20,958 nucleotides of DNA, taken from Woeseiaceae bacterium (GTDB lineage: Bacteria > Pseudomonadota > Gammaproteobacteria > Steroidobacterales > Woeseiaceae). The position numbers and the translations under genes are program-made. The notes under the pieces were generated by a model that saw only the letters and a list, made by a program, of their open reading frames with translations, did not search any database and had not been told where the DNA came from. Location: assembly GCA_022866645.1 (NCBI GenBank), contig JALHUQ010000124.1:1-20958 (forward strand), given 5' to 3'. Of the stretch, positions 15,214-20,958 are shown one piece after another (position 1 is the stretch's first letter; the number at the start of each line of letters is the position of its first letter).

Positions 15214-16007
15214 TGCGACTGCCTCGCGTCAAAGAAGTCGCGCAATGCATCACCCAGAAAGTTGAAGCTGAGGAGTATCAGCGCAAGCAGCGCGGCTGGA
15301 ATCAACAACATCCACGCCGCCCCTTCCATTTGGTTGACGCCGGCATCCACAAGCGCACCGAGAGAGGTTTGTGGTTCCTGCACGCCGAGCCCGAGGAAGC
15401 TCAGGAATGACTCTACCAGGATCGCCTGCGGGATCGTGAGCGTCACGTAAACCGCGACGATGCCGAGCAGGTTCGGCGCGATGTGGCGAAAGATAATTCT
15501 CATGCTGCTTACGCCGGTCAATCTCGCCGCATCGACAAACTCTCGCTCGCGAAGGCTTAATGTCTGGCCACGAACGATGCGCGCCATATCGAGCCAGTTG
15601 ATCGCACCGATCGCTACGAAGATCAATAGGAAGTTTCGCTCGAACGCGACCATCAAAAGTATGACGAAGAAAATGAACGGCAGCGCGTACAGCGTGTCGA
15701 CAAAACGCATCATGACGGCGTCAACTCGCCCGCCGACATAGCCGGCAATCGCGCCGTAGCTGACGCCAATAATGAGACTGACGAGGCTTGCCACGACGGC
15801 GACCAGCAATGTAATGCGTATGCCGAGCAGCGTTCGCACGAACAAGTCGCGGCCAAGGTCGTCCGTTCCGAACCAGTGCATGCCGGCGGTGCCGGGCGCC
15901 TGCAGGATTGCATCGAAATTGGTCGCCTGATATTCATTTGGGCTGAGCCACGGACCGACGATGGCCAGCAGCAGTATGAGCAGCAGCAAGCCGGCGCTCG
16001 TTTTCAC
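15210..16007 (-). CDS. oppC: Peptide ABC importer permease, OppC type
   Basis: Second inner-membrane channel subunit of the importer. It has the OppC-type N-terminal helix (LLLLILLLAIVGPWLSP), the family segment HWFGTDDLGRDLFVRTLLGIR, several membrane helices, and the ATPase-coupling EAA loop (EFVDAARLTGVSSMRIIFRH). It is 265 residues long, slightly shorter than E. coli OppC, mainly at the N terminus. The start codon is GTG, within a four-base GTGA overlap with the oppB stop; the overlap and the right length argue for it. Its own stop overlaps the ATPase start in the same way, so stoichiometric coupled translation is likely. Confidence 0.95.
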   Translation of the reverse strand: MKTSAGLLLLILLLAIVGPWLSPNEYQATNFDAILQAPGTAGMHWFGTDDLGRDLFVRTLLGIRITLLVAVVASLVSLIIGVSYGAIAGYVGGRVDAVMMRFVDTLYALPFIFFVILLMVAFERNFLLIFVAIGAINWLDMARIVRGQTLSLREREFVDAARLTGVSSMRIIFRHIAPNLLGIVAVYVTLTIPQAILVESFLSFLGLGVQEPQTSLGALVDAGVNQMEGAAWMLLIPAALLALILLSFNFLGDALRDFFDARQSQ

Positions 16008-16927
16008 CGCTGCCGCACTCGCGGATCGATAACGCCGTACAGCAGATCGACAGCTAAGTTCAGCGCAATGATCAGTGTCGCGTAGAAGATGACGATGCCG
16101 AGCACAAGCGTGTAGTCACGATTGAGCGCGCCGCGAACAAAAAATTGTCCCAGACCAGGAATACCGAACACCTCTTCGACAACGACTGACCCTGTCAGGA
16201 TTGCGGCGATCGCCGGCCCCAAATAGGACAGCACGGGCATTATTGCGGGCTTGAAGGCATGCACGCGGATGATCACTTTGGTCCCCAGGCCCTGGGCGCG
16301 GGCCGTACGTATGAAGTCTGTTCCCAGCACGTCGATCATGCTCGCGCGCGTCAGCCGGGCAATGTAAGCGATCTGTGGCAACGCCAGCGTAATCACGGGC
16401 AGGATATATTTCGCGGCGCCGGACGCACCGCTCCAGCCCGCTGGCAGCCACTGCAAATTAACCGCGAACAAAAGGACCAACAGTGGCGCCACCACAAATA
16501 CTGGTATCGAAATTCCGGTCACCGCGAAGAACATCACCATGCGATCCAACATCGAGCCCTGCCTGAGCGCCGCCACTATCCCGCTGCTGATGCCGACCAA
16601 CAGCGCCAACGCCATTGCCAATACGCCGAGCCTCAATGAGAGGGGAAAACCGGAGCGGATGAGTTCGGCAACAGTGTAGTCACGATAACGATAGGAGGGG
16701 CCGAGGTCACCGTGCAGCAATCCGGACAGATAGCGAGCGAACTGTGCCGGCAGTGGCTCGTCGAGGTGATAGGCGGCCTGAATGTTCGCGGCAACATCAA
16801 CGGGCAACACGCGCTCGTCATCGAACGGCCCGCCGGGTGCGGCATGTACCATCAGAAAAGCCAGGACGACGACCAACAACAGAGTCGGTATTGCCCCCAG
16901 CACTCGGAGCAGGGTGTATCGCAGCAA
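16004..16927 (-). CDS. oppB: Peptide ABC importer permease, OppB type
   Basis: First inner-membrane channel subunit. The 307-residue length, the opening LRYTLLRVLGAIPTLLLVVV, the periplasmic HAAPGGPFDDERVLP stretch, the EAA coupling loop (FIRTARAQGLGTKVIIRVHA) and the ending YGVIDPRVRQR are all typical of OppB/DppB. The start is TTG, 17 bases after the oppA stop, with a GAG-containing ribosome site (GGGTAGAGAAC) in the gap. Substrate cannot be read from the permease; oligopeptide or dipeptide are both possible. It sits between the binding protein and oppC in the usual order. Confidence 0.95.
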   Translation of the reverse strand: MLRYTLLRVLGAIPTLLLVVVLAFLMVHAAPGGPFDDERVLPVDVAANIQAAYHLDEPLPAQFARYLSGLLHGDLGPSYRYRDYTVAELIRSGFPLSLRLGVLAMALALLVGISSGIVAALRQGSMLDRMVMFFAVTGISIPVFVVAPLLVLLFAVNLQWLPAGWSGASGAAKYILPVITLALPQIAYIARLTRASMIDVLGTDFIRTARAQGLGTKVIIRVHAFKPAIMPVLSYLGPAIAAILTGSVVVEEVFGIPGLGQFFVRGALNRDYTLVLGIVIFYATLIIALNLAVDLLYGVIDPRVRQR

Positions 16928-16944
16928 GTTCTCTACCCGCGCGG

Positions 16945-18516
16945 CTATTGTTCCGCTTTGAGACTTAAGTGTTGAGAGTAATGATAATCAAGAACGTTGT
17001 CGCCCCAGCCTGCAACGCGCGGCTTGACCAGGTGCTTGCTGACGTAGAAATAGATCGGTATCGCCGGGTAATCGGCGAGCATCACCCGCTCCGCTTCTTC
17101 AAGGTACAAACGGCGACGCGACAGGTCGACTTGCTCCGCCGCGCGCTCGAGCAATGCATCGTATTCTTCGCTGGCGTAACCCGACACGTTGGCCGCGTTT
17201 TTCGATTGCAGAATGTTCAGGAACGTGTGCGCATCGTTGTAATCGCCGATCCAGCTCGACCGAAACACCTGCGTGATTTCCTTGTCGCGGATGTTGGCAA
17301 GCAACACTTGAAATTCTTCGTTGACCAGGACCACCTCAAAACCGAGCACCTCGCGCCACATCGACTGTATCGCCAGCGCAATCTTTTTGTGGGTGTCGCC
17401 GGTGTTATAGCGCAGCTCGAGTTGCAGCGGATTCTCGGCGCTGTATCCCGCCTCTGCGTACAGCGTTTGCGCCAGCTGATTGCGCTCTTCCTGCGTCAGC
17501 GCCGCAAAGCTCAGCTGTGTTGGCTCGTAGTTATCGACGCCCGGCGGCACCCAGCTGTAAGCCGGCGTTTCGCCTCGCCCCGTCACTTTTTCGACCAACA
17601 ACTCGCGATCGATGGCCATCGACAACGCTTGCCGTAACTCGGGGTTGTCCTTGAAGGGCGGTTTGGTCAGGTTGTAGCCGTAGTAATAGATATTGAGTAC
17701 CGGGGCGATGTGCAGCTCTTGGCCCGCCACCCTCTTAACTTCCTCGAAGTTGTCGGACGGCACCGCACTTGTAATGTCCAGCTCCCCAGCCCGGTAGCGC
17801 GCGTACTCCGTCGTTTCCTGGCTGAGGATGTGATAGCGAACTTCGTCTATCGCCGTATTCGCGTTGTTCCAGTAGTGTTCATTGCGAACCAGCGTCAGCA
17901 GGGATCCGGGGATCCAGGCGGTTAATACGTATGCGCCGTTAGTAACCAGATCTCCGGGGCGCGCAAAATTTTCGCCCTGTTTGGCGAGTGAGCCGGGGTG
18001 CATCGGAAAGGTTGCGGGGTGCGTAAGCAGGCTCAACAAATAGGGCGTCGGGCGTGCGAGCACCACTTGCAAGGTGTGGTCGTCGATTGCCTTCATCTCG
18101 GAAACGTCCTCGAGAAACTGTGCGTAAAACGCGGCGGTCGCGGGGTCGACAAGGCGATTGATAGCGAACACAAAATGTTCGGCCGTCAGCGCGTCACCGT
18201 TAGACCATTTCGCATCTGGTCTTAAGTGAAAGGTATAGGTCAGCAGGTCGTCAGAAACCTCCCAGGACTCGGCCGCACCCGCCGTGAGTTCGCCGGTCGC
18301 CGTGAAGCTGACAAGACCCTCGCCTAAATCACGCAAGACATCGGCGGCCTGCAGGCTTCTCGCTTTATGTGCGTCGAGGGACTCGGGCTCGGCGCTGAGC
18401 CCCCGATTGAGAACCGACGACGACGAACTTGCGTCCTCAGAACTGCCGCATGCGACGATGCCCGACAGCACCATAAGGAACAACAAAATACGTATCAGTT
18501 TCACGGCAGGAAGCAT
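16945..18516 (-). CDS. oppA: Peptide-binding lipoprotein of ABC importer, OppA type
   Basis: The periplasmic substrate-binding subunit (SBP_bac_5 family) that delivers peptides to OppBC. I start it at ATG 18516, giving 523 residues with a lipoprotein signal (MLPAVKLIRILLFLMVLSGI, then VAC; Cys23) and AGGG nine bases upstream. The longer frame to 18618 adds a cysteine-rich leader with no homology and is rejected. Family marks: LSAEPESLDAHKARS, YTFHLRPDAKWSNGDALTAE, NGAYVLTAW, LRQALSMAIDRE and the late YPAIPIYFYV. A lipid anchor in a Gram-negative OppA-type protein contrasts with soluble E. coli OppA. First gene of the four-gene importer; 127 bases separate it from mnmG upstream, where I found no clear promoter. 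Confidence 0.93.
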   Translation of the reverse strand: MLPAVKLIRILLFLMVLSGIVACGSSEDASSSSSVLNRGLSAEPESLDAHKARSLQAADVLRDLGEGLVSFTATGELTAGAAESWEVSDDLLTYTFHLRPDAKWSNGDALTAEHFVFAINRLVDPATAAFYAQFLEDVSEMKAIDDHTLQVVLARPTPYLLSLLTHPATFPMHPGSLAKQGENFARPGDLVTNGAYVLTAWIPGSLLTLVRNEHYWNNANTAIDEVRYHILSQETTEYARYRAGELDITSAVPSDNFEEVKRVAGQELHIAPVLNIYYYGYNLTKPPFKDNPELRQALSMAIDRELLVEKVTGRGETPAYSWVPPGVDNYEPTQLSFAALTQEERNQLAQTLYAEAGYSAENPLQLELRYNTGDTHKKIALAIQSMWREVLGFEVVLVNEEFQVLLANIRDKEITQVFRSSWIGDYNDAHTFLNILQSKNAANVSGYASEEYDALLERAAEQVDLSRRRLYLEEAERVMLADYPAIPIYFYVSKHLVKPRVAGWGDNVLDYHYSQHLSLKAEQ

Positions 18517-18643
18517 ACCTGAATGCCCTGCAATTTTTCCCGACTGCATCACATCAGTGGTTGGCGCTGAAAAACCTCGGGCGCACGTCGTGCAGCAGCA
18601 TAATCGGACCGAGCTCAACTTTGCCTGTAAGCGCGACCAGGCT

Positions 18644-20497
18644 TCAGGCTGTTCTTCTGAGCGTACGCTTTTTCAGGTGAATCAATAACAGGGACACGGC
18701 GGACGGCGTCATTCCTTCCAGGCGCGAGGCCTGGCCGACGGTCATTGGTCGCGCCGCGACGAGTTTCTGTCGCGCTTCATTCGACAAGCCGTCGACCTCC
18801 GCGTAGTCAATATCTTCGGGCAGGCGCAACGATTCCTGCTTCGCGTGTTTCGCGACCTCGCGCTCCTGGCGATCGATGTACCCGGCGTATTTCGCCCGCA
18901 CCTCGAGTTGCTGTGCTACCTGCTCGCGTTGTTCGTCGCTGTCGAGATCCATCGCGTCGCCCGTGCCGACGACAGATAAGGCAACGATATCCTGATACTT
19001 TAATTCCGGGCGCTTCAACAGCGCCGCAGCGGTTGCGCTCTCGGCCTTTATATAGATGCCCTCAAGCCGATGCTGTTCTTTTTCTACCGCCTCGCACTTC
19101 GCGTTGAATATTTTCCAGCGCTCATCATCGACGAGGCCGAACTCGCGGCCTATTGGCGTGAGGCGCAAATCCGCATTGTCTTCGCGCAACATCAAACGGT
19201 ATTCCGCGCGACTCGTGAACATACGATACGGCTCGCTGACGCCGCGCGTGATCAGGTCATCAACCAGCACGCCAATGTAGGCTTCGTGGCGTTGCGGGAA
19301 CCACTCTTCCTGCTGCTGCGACTGTCGCGCCGCGTTGATGCCGGCGAGCAGTCCCTGTGCGCCCGCTTCCTCGTAACCGGTCGTGCCGTTGATCTGGCCC
19401 GCGAAGTACAGGCCCTTAACGTGCTTGGTTTCGAGCGTGGGCTTTAGGTCGCGTGGGTCGAAGTAGTCGTACTCGATCGCGTAGCCCGGCTGCATGATGT
19501 GTGCGTTTTCGAATCCCGTGATCGAGCGTACGAAACGAAGCTGTGTCTCGTAGGGCAGGCTCGTCGAGATGCCGTTTGGATACACTTCGTTCGTCGTCAG
19601 CCCTTCGGGCTCAACAAAAATCTGGTGCGAGGTTTTGTCGGCGAAACGCACGATCTTGTCTTCGACCGACGGGCAATACCGCGGGCCGACACCTTCGATC
19701 ATTCCGGTGTACATCGGCGACTCGTGCAGCGCGCCGCGAATGATGTCGTGTGTCTCTTCCGTGGTGTTGGTGATGTGGCAGGAAATCTGCTGCGGGTGAT
19801 CGCGGCGTGTGCCGAGGAACGAAAAAACAGGCGTCGGCTCATCGCCAGGCTGCTCGACCATCAGCTGGTAGTTCAAGGTTTTGCCGTCGAGTCGCGGCGG
19901 CGTGCCGGTTTTCAATCGCGCGACATTGAATGGCATCTCGCGCAGGCGTGCTGCGAGTTTATTGGATGGCGCATCGCCGACCCGACCGCCGGCTTTCTCT
20001 GTTAGTCCAATCAGGATGCGGCCCGCGAGGAAGGTGCCGACCGTTAGTATCACGGTCTTCGCCATGAAGCGGAGGTCTTCGCCGGTGATGACGCCGGCAA
20101 CCCGGTCGCCTTCGAGAATCAGGTCTTCAACGGACTGCTGGAACACGGACAGATTCGGCTGGTTCTCAATCATCGTTCGCACCGCGTGGCGATACAGCTG
20201 CCGGTCGGCCTGTGCGCGCGTGGCACGAACCGCTGGCCCCTTGCTCGAATTCAGCGTGCGAAACTGGATGCCGGCGATATCGATGGCCCGCGCCATCGCC
20301 CCGCCCATCGCATCGATCTCTTTGGTCAGATGCCCCTTGCCGATGCCGCCGATTGCCGGGTTGCAGCTCATTTGCCCCAACGTCGCAATGTTTTGCGTGA
20401 TCAAAAGCGTCCGCGCGCCCGAACGGGCGGCCGCGAGCGAGGCCTCCGTACCGGCGTGTCCGCCGCCTATCACGATGACGTCGTAGTTTTCTGTCAT
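18644..20497 (-). CDS. mnmG: tRNA uridine-5-carboxymethylaminomethyl modification enzyme MnmG (GidA)
   Basis: With MnmE, MnmG installs the carboxymethylaminomethyl group on wobble uridine 34 of several tRNAs; it binds FAD. The 617 residues are close to the usual 629. The FAD motif GGGHAG is at 11-16. GQMSCNPAIGGIGKGHLTKE (41-60) carries Cys45, and GPRYCPSVEDK carries Cys275; these match the two functional cysteines of the E. coli enzyme (Cys47, Cys277). The block DHPQQISCHITNTTEETH and the end PSAVSLLLIHLKKR are also typical. The ATG has a poor ribosome site but matches the conserved N terminus. In many gammaproteobacteria rsmG and parAB follow; here the peptide importer follows instead. Confidence 0.98.
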   Translation of the reverse strand: MTENYDVIVIGGGHAGTEASLAAARSGARTLLITQNIATLGQMSCNPAIGGIGKGHLTKEIDAMGGAMARAIDIAGIQFRTLNSSKGPAVRATRAQADRQLYRHAVRTMIENQPNLSVFQQSVEDLILEGDRVAGVITGEDLRFMAKTVILTVGTFLAGRILIGLTEKAGGRVGDAPSNKLAARLREMPFNVARLKTGTPPRLDGKTLNYQLMVEQPGDEPTPVFSFLGTRRDHPQQISCHITNTTEETHDIIRGALHESPMYTGMIEGVGPRYCPSVEDKIVRFADKTSHQIFVEPEGLTTNEVYPNGISTSLPYETQLRFVRSITGFENAHIMQPGYAIEYDYFDPRDLKPTLETKHVKGLYFAGQINGTTGYEEAGAQGLLAGINAARQSQQQEEWFPQRHEAYIGVLVDDLITRGVSEPYRMFTSRAEYRLMLREDNADLRLTPIGREFGLVDDERWKIFNAKCEAVEKEQHRLEGIYIKAESATAAALLKRPELKYQDIVALSVVGTGDAMDLDSDEQREQVAQQLEVRAKYAGYIDRQEREVAKHAKQESLRLPEDIDYAEVDGLSNEARQKLVAARPMTVGQASRLEGMTPSAVSLLLIHLKKRTLRRTA

Positions 20498-20506
20498 TGG
20501 TCAATT

Positions 20507-20516
20507 ATTGATCAAT
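20507..20516. promoter_or_regulatory. Palindrome ATTGATCAAT between divergent genes
   Basis: A perfect 10-bp palindrome starting nine bases upstream of the mnmG ATG, in the 93-base gap shared with the divergent hydrolase gene. It overlaps a second small TCAA/TTGA repeat (20502-20510). It could be a regulator site that controls either gene; AT-rich chance is equally likely. I could not place convincing -35/-10 boxes in this gap on either strand. Confidence 0.25.
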
Positions 20517-20590
20517 CTTCGGTCGCGCATTCTTTACTATTTGCTGACGCTTGTCCAAGATAGCGCGCTGTTTCGCGCACCGAGCACCGC

Positions 20591-20958
20591 ATGCCCCGAA
20601 TCGCTATCACTCTGTTCATCGCCCTGCTTGCGTCGGGCCCGGCTGCCGCCACAACCCTCGAACTCACGGATTGCCGCATCAACGCCGGCCCGGGCTCGCC
20701 CAGCATGAAAGCCCGCTGCGGCACCCTGACCCGCCCCCTCGACCCCCAACGGGGTCGGGGCCCTTCTGACGAAAAGGGCTCCGACCCCGTTGAGATCGAG
20801 CTTCGGGTTGTCGTTGTTCCGGCTCTTAACCTGACGCCCGAGCCGGACCCGCTCCTGCCGATCGCGGGTGGCCCCGGGCAGGGTTCCGTGCAGTTTTACG
20901 CGTCGTATTCCTGGGCCTTCGAAGAGGTGCGGAAAAATCGCGACATTTTGCTGATCGA
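20591..20958 (+). CDS. Secreted alpha/beta-hydrolase (S33-type peptidase family), N-terminal 122 residues (cut by window edge)
   Basis: Begins MPRIAITLFIALLASGPAAA, a clear signal peptide, followed by an N-terminal part typical of secreted alpha/beta-hydrolases related to tripeptidyl aminopeptidase or proline iminopeptidase: two cysteines (Cys28, Cys43), ARCGTLTRPLDP, ELRVVVVPAL, then the oxyanion motif IAGGPGQGS (Gly93-Pro95-Gly96) and NRDILLID. The nucleophile serine, Asp and His lie beyond the window. Residues 53-66 are encoded by an inserted palindromic element, in frame. The family pattern is expected to run directly from LDP to VEIELRV, so these 14 residues look extra. GAG eight bases before the ATG is a weak ribosome site. 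Exact substrate is unknown. Confidence 0.82.
   Translation, partial: MPRIAITLFIALLASGPAAATTLELTDCRINAGPGSPSMKARCGTLTRPLDPQRGRGPSDEKGSDPVEIELRVVVVPALNLTPEPDPLLPIAGGPGQGSVQFYASYSWAFEEVRKNRDILLI
20748..20791. repeat. REP/MITE-like palindromic element inside the hydrolase gene
   Basis: Two 20-base arms (20748-20767 and 20772-20791) match at 18 of 20 positions around a four-base loop (GACG). The stem core pairs AACGGGGTCGG with CCGACCCCGTT, and GCCCTT with AAGGGC. The 7-base CGACCCC occurs at 20740-20746 and again at 20782-20788, exactly 42 bases apart, so removing one unit restores an uninterrupted frame. The layout resembles small palindromic repeats that spread in bacterial genomes. No second copy is in this window, so its dispersal is inferred. 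Confidence 0.8.

Noticed and set aside
14872..15450. Plus-strand open frame of 192 codons opposite the ATPase and oppC
   Set aside because: Antisense to two clear ABC transporter genes and without a plausible start or homology.
18517..18618. N-terminal extension of OppA starting at 18618
   Set aside because: The extra 34 residues (with CCC and CARG) precede a complete lipoprotein signal, which must be at the N terminus to work.
19881..20486. Plus-strand open frame of 201 codons opposite mnmG
   Set aside because: Fully antisense to highly conserved mnmG; the composition is rich in Arg, Ala and Pro with no protein-like pattern.

Overview
The window looks like chromosomal DNA of a free-living, aerobic, probably marine gammaproteobacterium. 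The taxon is inferred from gene content and moderately GC-rich codon use; no rRNA or other marker gene is present. It is densely coded, with 18 protein genes (one frameshifted, two cut by the window edges) and no gap above about 190 bases. No tRNA, rRNA, CRISPR array, insertion sequence or integrase was recognised. TTG and GTG start codons are frequent, and many genes overlap by 1-4 bases, as in tightly coupled operons.

Left part, 1-5863, all on the minus strand. A four-gene unit runs diheme cytochrome c -> metallo-beta-lactamase-fold hydrolase -> acrylyl-CoA reductase (acuI type) -> cysteine-desulfurase-like PLP enzyme. It is followed, behind its own predicted promoter and a perfect palindrome, by prpB and prpC of the methylcitrate cycle. 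AcuI makes propionyl-CoA from acryloyl-CoA, and PrpC/PrpB convert propionyl-CoA to pyruvate and succinate. The region is therefore consistent with acrylate or propionate catabolism; the roles of the other three proteins are not known.

Middle, 6023-13448. A plus-strand pair encodes a DUF945 (YdgA-like) protein and a lipoprotein form of oligopeptidase B. Next comes a divergent envelope cluster. On the minus strand are a lipoprotein gene broken by a one-base frameshift and a large outer-membrane protein that looks like two beta-barrels in tandem. On the plus strand are a small exported helical protein and a prokaryotic pentameric ligand-gated ion channel (Cys-loop receptor superfamily).

Right part, 13420-20958. 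A complete peptide ABC importer operon (binding lipoprotein, two permeases, one fused double ATPase) lies downstream of mnmG (gidA), all on the minus strand. Divergent from mnmG, and cut by the right edge, is a secreted alpha/beta-hydrolase (S33-type peptidase family) gene. It carries an in-frame 42-base palindromic insertion, perhaps the most unusual local structure in the window. Peptide import together with two peptidase-like hydrolases suggests use of peptides as nutrients.
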